A DNA stretch of 64,000 bases, taken from Photobacterium iliopiscarium (GTDB lineage Bacteria > Pseudomonadota > Gammaproteobacteria > Enterobacterales > Vibrionaceae). Position 1 is the first letter of the stretch, and each line of letters begins with the position of its first letter. Made by a program: the position numbers and the translations under genes. The stretch lies in contig NZ_PYOO01000005.1 of assembly GCF_003026395.1 (NCBI RefSeq), positions 186,001 through 250,000 on the forward strand. The letters are read 5' to 3'. Below, one piece after another: positions 1 through 7,238 of the stretch. Below the pieces are notes generated by a model. That model was not told the origin of the DNA. It did no database searches and saw only the letters and a list, made by a program, of their open reading frames with translations.

Positions 1-293
1 AAATAATTGGTTTCTTCGCATTCACGAAAATAGACCTGAGCTTTCGAGTTACGATCTAAAAAGTGACTAACTCCGTTGCAATGATCATGATGACGATGTG
101 AAATAATAGTTGCGTCTACATTGTTAATATCAACATTCAATAATGTTGCATTATCACAAAAAGCTTCACTGCTTCCGGCATCAAATAATATACTTTTCCC
201 CATAACGCTTGCGTGAATAGATAGCCCTCTTTCTATCGCTAGGTCTGTTCGATTATTCAATCTTGTATTATCAATTAAAGATGTCAATATCAT
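1..293 (-). CDS. MBL-fold metallohydrolase, N-terminal part (cut by window edge)
   Basis: Translating the minus strand from an ATG at 293 gives an open frame that runs off the left edge (97 codons visible). It contains the metal-binding signature SHRHHDHCNGV around residue 60, the HxHxDH motif of metallo-beta-lactamase-fold hydrolases, preceded by a typical ILFDAGSS strand (D-A-G). This N-terminal layout resembles the MBL subfamily that includes 7,8-dihydropterin-6-methyl-4-(beta-D-ribofuranosyl)aminobenzene 5'-phosphate synthase-like proteins, but the substrate cannot be told from this fragment. No signal peptide is seen, so a cytoplasmic enzyme is expected. It lies beside the repeat-rich accessory block. 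Confidence 0.75.
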   Translation of the reverse strand, partial: MILTSLIDNTRLNNRTDLAIERGLSIHASVMGKSILFDAGSSEAFCDNATLLNVDINNVDATIISHRHHDHCNGVSHFLDRNSKAQVYFRECEETNY

Positions 294-576
294 AAAAGAA
301 TTACCTATCAATATAAATTTGAGCCTTAACTCTTAACGCCTGCATACGTTTACTACCTTGCAACTATACTTAATATTGACGCCTTAAAATGAGAAACACT
401 CACCAGACTGAGATTACCAAGTGTAGTAAATCGGGTTGATACATTTGTTGAACGAACAACACATTACCCACCTAACTCTACAAGATAAACGTCCTGCCAC
501 TATTGATGGTTCTGTAATTGAAAATAACGATCGTTGATTTATGCGTTATGGTAAAGAATAACTCTGGTTATTATAC
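294..576. other. Intergenic stretch, no intact gene
   Basis: I see no convincing gene here. A short plus-strand open frame between about 443 and 536 (reading ...LQDKRPATIDGSVIEN...) ends at a TGA and could be a decayed remnant, but no family is recognisable. The stretch precedes the first copy of the repeat scaffold. Confidence 0.3.
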
Positions 577-620
577 GTCATCTCGGAAGTTGAGGAACGA
601 AGCTATCCGTGATCTACTCA
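577..620. repeat. Scaffold repeat C, copy 1
   Basis: A block of about 44 bp containing GAACGAAGCTATCCGTGATC. A near-identical copy lies at 1947-1990. The wording resembles the dispersed extragenic repeats common in gammaproteobacterial genomes. Here it is part of the scaffold that frames the accessory genes. Confidence 0.7.
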
Positions 621-662
621 AGGGGAGTTTGAGCCTTGAAGAAATCAATGCATTCAATTAAT

Positions 663-790
663 TGGCTCACGCCAAGGATAACGCTCGACTTCTTTCAGCA
701 TCCTTGATGACATTCGTAATATTTGCTTGGGCTTGTCCAACACTTGAATAGGTGTCGGCTGCGGGACACATATCCTTATCTGTTAGCTTT
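663..790. repeat. Scaffold repeat B, copy 1 (abuts stop codon of DUF2971 gene)
   Basis: About 128 bp matching 2094-2243, with shared segments such as GGCTTGGGCTTGTCCAACAC and GATAACGCTCGAC and a shared end CCTTATNTGTTAGCTTT. The TAA stop of the DUF2971 gene (783-785) lies inside the GTTAGC end of this repeat. The same is true of the HEPN gene at the second copy. A stop codon inside the R'' heptamer is typical of integron cassettes, but the rest of the block does not give an unambiguous attC. Confidence 0.75.
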
Positions 791-1622
791 CTTTTGACCA
801 ATTCAAAAGGACGTATGCATGGTGTTCCCAATGTAATTTTTTACACGGCACATTTAACTCCTTTGCTAATTTTTGAATTGTTGGCTTATAAACGTAAGGA
901 AAAGCATCCCCTAAAATAATAGAGTGAATACATGTATTAAGGTCTATATAAATAAACTCTGAATCATCTATTTTTTCAATGTTTATAGCTACAACTCTAA
1001 ACTCATTCTCATCTTTATAATCTGGTTGTTTGGTAAAGAGCAAAGACTGACTAAACTCTTTTATAAAACTTAAAGCTATATCACCGCTCTTAGATTCATC
1101 AAGTACTGGAGCATCGACATCTAAACATGGAATATTTGATTCTAAACTAGGCTCTTCATAAGCTACATTGCTTGATTTTAAAACATGAGTTCTTCGATAT
1201 TGATCTTTTAACTGTTTTAAAAATTTCGATTTAGAAATAACGATGCAAATACCTCTATGGTTATCACCATATTGAGACCACATTCTCGATTTGAGTAATC
1301 CATGTGTAGATAGTTTATTATCAACAAATGAGCTTTGACAAAAAGAAATGAATTTTGTCTCTTTTCTTAAAAATTCGTCAATTAAATTTGTAACTTCTGA
1401 TACTTTATCGTTATGGCGATCTTCCCAACCCCACCCAATTGCTCCTGTTAATTTTTGTTTATACTCTTGAGGATCATTAGTACCAGAAAGAGTCCCGAAC
1501 CTAAGAGTTCGATCATTCAAAATATTTTCAATTGCAGTATCTTTTTTAGTAAAATGAAATAATGCGTCTTTAGACGATAAGAACTCCATTTCAGAATCTG
1601 TTTTATTATATGGGAATTTCAA
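783..1622 (-). CDS. DUF2971 domain-containing protein
   Basis: A 279-residue soluble protein of the DUF2971 family. Recognisable features are FHFTKKDTAIENIL near the N-terminus (the family's short-lived 'Y/F-K' start), LRFGTLSGTNDPQE with the conserved N-D-P, and RMWSQYGDNHRGICI around residue 115-130, the family's W-x2-Y...G-(I/V)-C/A core. The molecular function of the family is unknown; members often occur in accessory and defence-type islands. The start ATG at 1622 is preceded by a good AAGGAGAT Shine-Dalgarno. The stop codon sits inside the GCTAAC heptamer of repeat B, and the upstream end abuts repeat A, so the gene fills exactly one slot between conserved flanks. A role in defence or stress is inference only. 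Confidence 0.75.
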   Translation of the reverse strand: MKFPYNKTDSEMEFLSSKDALFHFTKKDTAIENILNDRTLRFGTLSGTNDPQEYKQKLTGAIGWGWEDRHNDKVSEVTNLIDEFLRKETKFISFCQSSFVDNKLSTHGLLKSRMWSQYGDNHRGICIVISKSKFLKQLKDQYRRTHVLKSSNVAYEEPSLESNIPCLDVDAPVLDESKSGDIALSFIKEFSQSLLFTKQPDYKDENEFRVVAINIEKIDDSEFIYIDLNTCIHSIILGDAFPYVYKPTIQKLAKELNVPCKKLHWEHHAYVLLNWSKES

Positions 1623-1639
1623 TTTATATCTCCTTGAGA

Positions 1640-1796
1640 GCTAACAACTTATTATATTAACAACTTGCCCGAATTTGTTCTTTGAACATCCGCCCGTATT
1701 TATCTTTTCATAATATAAAAAACATTATAAATCAGATTCATTTCACTTATTAATCCCAATAATAATCACAAAATCGGGCACTGACCTGTTAGTTTC
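1640..1796. repeat. Scaffold repeat A, copy 1 (attC-like inverted-repeat ends)
   Basis: Positions 1656-1796 match 3121-3262 almost base for base. The ends are imperfect inverted repeats: AACAACTTGCCCGA on the left and TCGGGCACTGACCTGTTAGTT on the right. This gives paired inner (TGCCCGA/TCGGGCA) and outer (CTAAC/GTTAG) boxes, as in an integron attC site. This copy has an extra GCTAACAACTT at 1640-1650. It lies directly upstream of the DUF2971 gene's ribosome binding site. Confidence 0.75.
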
Positions 1797-1860
1797 TGGA
1801 TTTTCTACTAATGATGAATATAAGAATATTTGGCAATAGTATATTTAGTTTGAAAACTCA

Positions 1861-1921
1861 ACGCGCTGTGAATAGATTCCCTATCGCCCTCGCGGGCATT
1901 CACTGTAGGGAATGACGGGGT
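1861..1921. repeat. Scaffold repeat D, copy 1 (palindromic extragenic repeat)
   Basis: ACGCGCTG, then TAGATTCCCTAT, a variable centre, and TAGGGAATGACGGGGT. The arms ATTCCCTA and TAGGGAAT pair, so the unit can form a hairpin like the dispersed palindromic repeats of many gammaproteobacteria. A second copy lies at 3280-3337, also immediately beyond repeat A. Confidence 0.65.
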
Positions 1922-1946
1922 TTGGTATACACTCAGCCCATTATTC

Positions 1947-1990
1947 ATCATCTCGAAAGTTGAAGAACGAAGCTATCCGTGATCTATTCA
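1947..1990. repeat. Scaffold repeat C, copy 2
   Basis: Near-identical to 577-620 (CATCTCGAAAGTTGAAGAAC followed by GAAGCTATCCGTGATCTA). Confidence 0.7.
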
Positions 1991-2093
1991 CCACGTGATC
2001 GAGCCTAAAAGACGTCAGCAAAAGTAATAAGGATAATGGCATTAACGCGTAATAATTAAAGAGGCTCTAATTATAAATCAATAAATAAAATTG

Positions 2094-2243
2094 ATGGATT
2101 CACGCAAAAGATAACGCTCGACATCTTTGCAGCATCACCCTCATGACATTCGCAATATTTACTTATATAAAGTGGCTTGGGCTTGTCCAACACTTCGAAT
2201 AGGTGTCAGCTGCGCGATACATATCCTTATTTGTTAGCTTTTT
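2094..2243. repeat. Scaffold repeat B, copy 2 (abuts stop codon of HEPN gene)
   Basis: The second copy of the block at 663-790, with one insertion (about 16 bp, near 2163-2180). The stop codon TAA of the HEPN gene (2234-2236) lies in the GTTAGC end, as in copy 1. Confidence 0.75.
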
Positions 2244-2767
2244 TGGGCTACATACTTTGCGTGAATATCGAGGACAAACGGCTCCACTAAAGCTATACAT
2301 CGGTCTAGATCATCATCCGTTATATCTACTTTATCACCATCTAAGGTATGACCATTTCGATGCACAAGGTCATGGCGTAATTCAAGTTGCTTTAATAACT
2401 CTCTGCTGATATTGAAACGAATGCCAAGCACTTTTTTATAATACATTTCAACATCATTAAGCCGATGCCATACCAATGCTTTCATTGAATGTATCAAATA
2501 CTCATCAATAGGATTGTTTAAAGCAAAAGGAACCGTCACGGTAGCAGAACGAAATTTATCATGGCTTGCTAGTTTTCGGAGTGATTCAGGAGAATTAGTA
2601 ATTTCAAAAATGAACAAGTTTGAAAGATACTGTTCCATTAAACTTATAACGTTCGAAAAATACAATTGGTTGTGAAAGCTATCACGACTTTGGGCTCTTA
2701 TTTGCGTAAGTCCTTCAGTGAAAGTATTGAGATATACATCAAATGCAGCATCAGAACTCATTAGCAT
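2234..2767 (-). CDS. HEPN-domain protein (MAE_28990/MAE_18760-like)
   Basis: A 177-residue all-helical protein. Near residue 130 it reads LRHDLVHRNGHTLDG, which contains the R-x4-H motif of HEPN domains in the form typical of MAE_18760/RiboL-PSP-like HEPN proteins. These are often RNases in toxin-antitoxin, abortive infection and other conflict systems. The N-terminal half (YFSNVISLMEQYLSNLFIFE) fits the family's first long helices. The ATG at 2767 overlaps the end of the upstream small gene by 17 bp and has GGAG just before it, so the two are translationally coupled. Both catalytic-type residues (R and H) are present. The RNase role is known for the wider family; for this protein it is inference. 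Confidence 0.7.
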   Translation of the reverse strand: MLMSSDAAFDVYLNTFTEGLTQIRAQSRDSFHNQLYFSNVISLMEQYLSNLFIFEITNSPESLRKLASHDKFRSATVTVPFALNNPIDEYLIHSMKALVWHRLNDVEMYYKKVLGIRFNISRELLKQLELRHDLVHRNGHTLDGDKVDITDDDLDRCIALVEPFVLDIHAKYVAQKS

Positions 2768-3053
2768 GGTACTCCACTCTAATTTGCTCTTTTAACGTTC
2801 CATCCTCTGTCTCAACGTCTAACGTCCAATCAACGCCAACATTGGAAGACCAGATATTAATGTTAAACTTATTACCTTTCTCATCTTCAAACGAATCATA
2901 GTTTTCGCTCACACTGTCCCTATAACGATCTACCATAAAGTTAGGAGATGGTACGCTAACAACCGTAATCTCTTCAGAACCGCGATAAATAAGTAAATAG
3001 CCACCTGAAATGGGTGGCATACAATCATTACCTTCTAACGTAAACTTCATCAT
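2751..3053 (-). CDS. Small protein of unknown function, partner of the HEPN gene
   Basis: About 100 residues; I recognise no family. The composition is mainly beta-type and acidic, with VSVPSPNFMVDRYRDSV in the middle and a charged end. A TTG start at 3065 is possible, but the ATG at 3053 after GAGAAATAAG is more likely. It overlaps the HEPN gene by 17 bp, which implies a stoichiometric or regulatory pair. By position it could be an antitoxin, an immunity partner or a target-recognition partner. No DNA-binding or nucleotidyltransferase (MNT) motif is visible, so it is not a classic MNT antitoxin. Confidence 0.6.
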   Translation of the reverse strand: MMKFTLEGNDCMPPISGGYLLIYRGSEEITVVSVPSPNFMVDRYRDSVSENYDSFEDEKGNKFNINIWSSNVGVDWTLDVETEDGTLKEQIRVEYHANEF

Positions 3054-3120
3054 CTTATTTCTCAAAATACAAATATGTCTCGATTATAACAGCATAGTTT
3101 TAGGCTTACACCTTCAGAAA

Positions 3121-3262
3121 GCTAACAACTTGCCCGAATTTGTTCTTTGAACGCGCACCCGTATTTATCTTTTAATAATATAAAAAACATTATAAATCAG
3201 ATACATTTTCACTTATCAATCCCAATAATAATCATAAAATCGGGCACTGACCTGTTAGTTTC
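3121..3262. repeat. Scaffold repeat A, copy 2
   Basis: Matches 1656-1796. It starts GCTAACAACTTGCCCGA and ends TCGGGCACTGACCTGTTAGTT. It lies just upstream of the small-protein/HEPN pair, as copy 1 lies upstream of the DUF2971 gene. Confidence 0.75.
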
Positions 3263-3279
3263 CGTTTTTTTACTCTACA

Positions 3280-3337
3280 ACGCGCTGATAGTAGATTCCC
3301 TATCTCGTTCGTAACCTCACTGTAGGGAATGACGGGG
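3280..3337. repeat. Scaffold repeat D, copy 2
   Basis: ACGCGCTG, GTAGATTCCCTAT, a variable centre, then CACTGTAGGGAATGACGGGGT. Same layout as 1861-1921. The remaining 3338-3505 stretch shows no gene. Confidence 0.65.
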
Positions 3338-3505
3338 TGAGTTGGGTATTCACTAGCAGGAATGTTTATGTTTCACCACAGAGATACAGGATACCCATAT
3401 CTATACGATTCAATAAAGATTTCAGCTTATGGTGAACATACAGAGCCCACAGTACAAGACTGAGCGCTCTATTTCTGATAGCCACTAATTGTAGCGCGGT
3501 GATTT

Positions 3506-3937
3506 TTATTGCCAGTTGGGATTTTGGCTCAAGGCTTGTGTGAATACACTTTTTACTTGCTGATCTGGCTGACCAATATATTGATATGTTGCGTAAATAC
3601 TTGGGGTATTCAATGCGTCAGGCACATCTTTTACATGCACAATCATTGAATATTTTTTATTATTATCTGCCGTTAAGGTGATCATAAAATCACTGGCACA
3701 ATCATGAGGTTTACAAAAAGAAACCGCATCATAAGTATGACCGCCCATGACAATGGCTTCTAATGGCGAAGTCACGGTATTGTCTTTGATCCAATCAGGA
3801 AGTTGCTTTTCAACACTCGCAATTGATTGAACTGCATTTACTGCCGTCGCTTTTGCCTCTGTTTGAGGTGATGTATGCGAAAAATCACATCCAGCCAGCA
3901 TAACACTCATCGCAGCCACTAATACCAATTTTTTCAT
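3506..3937 (-). CDS. Ivy-family lysozyme inhibitor, lipoprotein
   Basis: A 143-residue exported protein. The N-terminus (MKKLVLVAAMSVMLAGC) is a lipoprotein signal with lipobox LAGC, so it should be anchored to a membrane facing the periplasm. Around residue 77 it carries SFCKPHDCASDFMITL. CKPHDC is the hallmark inhibitory loop of Ivy (inhibitor of vertebrate c-type lysozyme), closed by a disulphide between the two cysteines, with the His entering the lysozyme active site. E. coli Ivy is soluble and periplasmic; a lipidated version is less usual. It is a single gene with its own upstream region and would protect peptidoglycan from host lysozyme, which fits an animal-associated bacterium. Confidence 0.8.
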   Translation of the reverse strand: MKKLVLVAAMSVMLAGCDFSHTSPQTEAKATAVNAVQSIASVEKQLPDWIKDNTVTSPLEAIVMGGHTYDAVSFCKPHDCASDFMITLTADNNKKYSMIVHVKDVPDALNTPSIYATYQYIGQPDQQVKSVFTQALSQNPNWQ

Positions 3938-4180
3938 TCTTACTCTGATACCTAATAGTTAGGTTTATAATTAAAATATAAGTTATCAACATCATATAGC
4001 GATATTATAGCTAACAACCATTACTTTATTCTTTTACATGCGCATTAAATCTCTATAGTGCATACTTTGTTCAATCACAGAGCAATACAACGAACGACTT
4101 TATCGAAAACAATCGAATAGCATACCTTATTCTCGTAATTTAGGTTATGGTATCGGCAATTGAATAAAAGAAGTGATGAT

Positions 4181-4702
4181 ATGCCACTAATTACAGAAAA
4201 ACTGATTACTTTAAAAAACGCGTGGATGGCTAGCCATGTTACTGATGCTGAATTTCCAACCCCATTAAGTGAACAAGGTTTACATCTGTATCAACTCGCA
4301 CACTCAGAACTGTCTACACAGATTATCGACTCAATTATCTCCCCAACTGAATCATCATTAACATTCTATCCGGTTGATTGTCATCCCCTCACTATCCGTT
4401 ATGCATTGGTTTATTCAAGCTATTGGCAACAAGAAGATCAACAACAAGCTATTGTTGAATATCTGACTCAGATTATGTTTGAAGCAGAGACAAATGCACA
4501 ACTGTATGTAGGTTTTTATAACGGTAAACCCGCAGCAACAGGGATGATTTACACTGATGTTAACGATGATAAAAAAGTATCTTTAGTCAGTGATATACAT
4601 GCATTACCACTACCAAACCAAAACCAACTGATGCAAGACATGGAGCAATATTTATTAGATGTTGCCCAACAAATATCATCAACAGTTGTACTTCAAAAAT
4701 AA
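4181..4702 (+). CDS. Hypothetical protein, possible GNAT-like C-terminal half
   Basis: A 173-residue soluble protein from the ATG at 4181. A TTG at 4160 is in frame, but AAGAAG lies at a good distance before 4181. The stretch LYVGFYNGKPAATGMIYTD near residue 110 resembles the central beta-strand pair of GNAT acetyltransferases, but the acetyl-CoA-binding Q/R-x2-G-x-G/A loop is not seen. The call is therefore weak. It is monocistronic, followed by a hairpin terminator. Confidence 0.55.
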   Translation: MPLITEKLITLKNAWMASHVTDAEFPTPLSEQGLHLYQLAHSELSTQIIDSIISPTESSLTFYPVDCHPLTIRYALVYSSYWQQEDQQQAIVEYLTQIMFEAETNAQLYVGFYNGKPAATGMIYTDVNDDKKVSLVSDIHALPLPNQNQLMQDMEQYLLDVAQQISSTVVLQK

Positions 4703-4708
4703 TATTAT

Positions 4709-4745
4709 TTATCAAGATGTAATAATATTGCATCTTGATATTTTT
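4709..4745 (+). terminator. Rho-independent terminator
   Basis: ATCAAGATG pairs with CATCTTGAT across an 11-base loop, followed by ATTTTTATT. It follows the 4181-4702 gene by a few bases. Confidence 0.75.
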
Positions 4746-4894
4746 ATTGCCAATCTCTCAAAAATACAATCTTCTTCACGTCTATTTTTGACGAACCAAT
4801 AAACTCTGCCATAATTACTAATACAATTTAACCTATAGTGATTAGTTGCATAGCTACAGTGCTGAATGCGCGCGATTGGATAATAAGGATTGAT

Positions 4895-5434
4895 ATGAAA
4901 GGGATTATTTTTACTGAATTTATTACGATTGTAGAAACACAATTTGGTTTAGAAATAAGTCAAAAAATGTTTGATCATGCTAATGATGCTGGTGTTTATA
5001 CCGCTGTTGGCAGTTATGATCATCGTCAGTTGATTAAATTAATCATGAGCTTAAGCCATATCACTAACATTCCGGCACAAGAGCTACAGCAAACTTATGG
5101 CCGATTAGTTTTTCCTTCATTATTACAAGCCCTACCCATTCCTGATATTGAAAGTGATGATACTTTCAGCTTTATTGAAAAAGTCGAGCGGCATATTCAT
5201 ATTGAAGTCAAAAAACTCTATCCTGATGTAACACCGCCTAAATTCACATTTAGTAATCAAACACAATCAACCATGATCTTAGATTATCATTCAGCGCGTT
5301 GTATGGGGTACGTTTGTATGGGCGTATTAGAAGGCTGTGCTAATTATTTTAATCAGTCATTAACCATCGCAATGCAACCGATGAATGCTTCACAAAGTCA
5401 TGTCCGATTTTCATTAACACTCACTGGTGACTAA
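4895..5434 (+). CDS. H-NOX heme nitric-oxide/oxygen sensor
   Basis: A 179-residue heme-NO-binding domain protein that senses NO and passes the signal to a partner kinase. The ATG at 4895 follows AAGGAT, and the protein begins MKGIIFTEFI, the family's usual start; a GTG at 4838 would add an unlikely leader. The proximal heme ligand is His102 in HIHIEVKKLYPD. The heme-propionate clamp YxSxR is intact as Y131-H-S133-A-R135, at the same numbering as classic H-NOX proteins. There is no obvious distal-pocket tyrosine, in line with NO sensing in facultative anaerobes. The stop overlaps the start region of the downstream kinase, so they form one operon. Confidence 0.93.
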   Translation: MKGIIFTEFITIVETQFGLEISQKMFDHANDAGVYTAVGSYDHRQLIKLIMSLSHITNIPAQELQQTYGRLVFPSLLQALPIPDIESDDTFSFIEKVERHIHIEVKKLYPDVTPPKFTFSNQTQSTMILDYHSARCMGYVCMGVLEGCANYFNQSLTIAMQPMNASQSHVRFSLTLTGD

Positions 5435-5435
5435 C

Positions 5436-7193
5436 ATGGATGCCAATCGCCATATTATGTTATTAGAACGCAAACTAGAGCGAGAACATGCTTCGCGTAT
5501 TATGGCTGAAAAATTATTAGAGATGAAAAGTCGTGAACTTTTTGAAACTAATAGTGTATTAGAAATATCTTTAGAAAAATTACGCTTACAGGCAGAGTTA
5601 GATTCCGCACAACTCGCCTATCAAACAAAAATTGAAAATTTACTCCTTACCTATGCACGGCTATTTCTAAAACAAGCACCTTGTCGTGATAATATTCAGC
5701 AATTAATCGAAAGCCTCATTGATGGTTACTACATTACTGCCTGTTATATTTCCATCATGCCCATTGAAAACATTACGATTAGTGGTGATTATTGCAGTGG
5801 CCGCGAACAAATATGGCTTCCACCCGCAGAGCTTAAAAATCAAATTTCGTTATGGGATCCAACCACTAATCTTTATTGGACGGCATTAATTAATAACAAC
5901 GATATTGTGGGATATTTTGCCGCCAGAATATCAGCCCCTATCAATAGAATTACTATTATTCAGCAGCATCTAGCGCTTTTTTGTGAGTTATTTCGTTCTG
6001 CTATTGGACGTCAAATCACACTAAGCCGCGCAATTCATGCCCGTCAACGTGCTGAGGATTCAGAACAATCAACCCGTGATTTTTTGGCGATGATTAACCA
6101 TGAATTACGTACTCCCCTTAATGGTTTATTAGGGACTGCCGAGCTATTACAAGACACAGAATTAAATGCCAACCAAAATAAATTATTAACCACATTAAAT
6201 CATTCCGGCGAACTACTTCGCGCTATTATTAACGACTTACTTGATTACAGTAAAATAAATGCTGGCATGTTAGAGCTAATAGAAAAGCCTTTTGATAGCC
6301 ATTTATTAGTCACTAAATTAAGGGATATATTTTCTCATCGTGCGTTAGAAAAACGGTTAGATTTTACCATTGATTATGATACTGATATTCCACGCTCAAT
6401 TAATGCCGATGAAGATCGCCTTAAACAAATCTACGTTAACCTTATTGCTAATGCGATAAAATTTACCCATCAAGGATTTGTACGTGCAAAATTTAGTTGG
6501 CAGAATAATCGTCTGATATTTACCGTAGAAGACAGTGGTTGTGGTATTGAACAACAGCAACAACATAAATTATTTAAACCGTTTAGTCAGATCGATATAT
6601 CAAGTAAGCGTAGCCATGAAGGTACTGGATTAGGACTGGCAATCTGTAAACAATTATGTGAACAAATGGACGGTAATATTACGTTATCGAGTGAGCCTAA
6701 AAAAGGAACTACGTTTTCAGTATCACTGCCATTAACAATAAGTACACGTGACGAAACACTCTCTAATCATCCACCGATCACACACGAAGCATTACAAAAA
6801 TTAAATATTTTGGTCGTGGAAGATTTAAAAACAAACCAAATGATCATTCAACTAATGCTTCAAAAACATAATATTAATGTCACTATCGTTGATAATGGTC
6901 AGGCGGCGTTAGATATCATTGCCAACCAACCTTTTGACATTGTACTGATGGATTGTCGTATGCCGATTATGGATGGATATTGTGCCACCAAAATTTTACG
7001 TCAACAACAGTTCACCAAACCTATTATTGCATTAACGGCAGGTACAACAACCGCCGAGCGAGAAGCATGTATTAACGCTGGTATGGACGATATTTTATGT
7101 AAACCTTACATGGCCTCTGAATTACTCGCGATGCTAAACGAATGGTTTAATAGCTCGCATCAATCTCATTTTAGCCGTGAGTCAAAGACTTAA
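5436..7193 (+). CDS. H-NOX-associated hybrid histidine kinase (HnoK/HqsK-type)
   Basis: A cytoplasmic hybrid sensor kinase of about 585 residues. Order: coiled coil (1-75), a GAF-like or unassigned sensory region (about 75-195), HisKA with FLAMINHELRTPLNG (phospho-acceptor His near 222), HATPase with N-box NLIANAIKF, G1 box DSGCGI and G2 box GTGLGLAI, then a receiver domain with VLMDCRMPIMDG (Asp near 508) and a conserved K in CKPYMAS. No transmembrane segment and no C-terminal HPt domain, so the phosphate must pass to a separate HPt protein. In Vibrio the equivalent kinase is inhibited by NO-bound H-NOX and feeds quorum-sensing or biofilm phosphorelays. The start is either GTG 5427 or ATG 5436; both overlap or touch the H-NOX stop. 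Confidence 0.9.
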   Translation: MDANRHIMLLERKLEREHASRIMAEKLLEMKSRELFETNSVLEISLEKLRLQAELDSAQLAYQTKIENLLLTYARLFLKQAPCRDNIQQLIESLIDGYYITACYISIMPIENITISGDYCSGREQIWLPPAELKNQISLWDPTTNLYWTALINNNDIVGYFAARISAPINRITIIQQHLALFCELFRSAIGRQITLSRAIHARQRAEDSEQSTRDFLAMINHELRTPLNGLLGTAELLQDTELNANQNKLLTTLNHSGELLRAIINDLLDYSKINAGMLELIEKPFDSHLLVTKLRDIFSHRALEKRLDFTIDYDTDIPRSINADEDRLKQIYVNLIANAIKFTHQGFVRAKFSWQNNRLIFTVEDSGCGIEQQQQHKLFKPFSQIDISSKRSHEGTGLGLAICKQLCEQMDGNITLSSEPKKGTTFSVSLPLTISTRDETLSNHPPITHEALQKLNILVVEDLKTNQMIIQLMLQKHNINVTIVDNGQAALDIIANQPFDIVLMDCRMPIMDGYCATKILRQQQFTKPIIALTAGTTTAEREACINAGMDDILCKPYMASELLAMLNEWFNSSHQSHFSRESKT

Positions 7194-7206
7194 CATCACG
7201 GCTAAA
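7170..7206. terminator. Hairpin between convergent genes, possible terminator
   Basis: TTTAGCCGTGA pairs with TCACGGCTAAA. It spans the end of the kinase gene and lies between two convergent genes. There is no clear T-tract on either side, so termination is uncertain. Confidence 0.4.
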
Positions 7207-7238
7207 CGATTCTATTACCGATTAATACTCATTCGTCA

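Noticed and set aside
443-536. Short open frame reading LQDKRPATIDGSVIEN
   Set aside because: Too short, no start signal and no recognisable family; at most a remnant.
2203-2409. Plus-strand ORF of 68 codons antisense to the HEPN gene
   Set aside because: It lies wholly in repeat B and opposite the HEPN coding region, with no start signal; it is a shadow frame.
4712-4942. Minus-strand ORF of 76 codons upstream of H-NOX
   Set aside because: It overlaps a terminator and the H-NOX start, has no ribosome binding site and an implausible composition.
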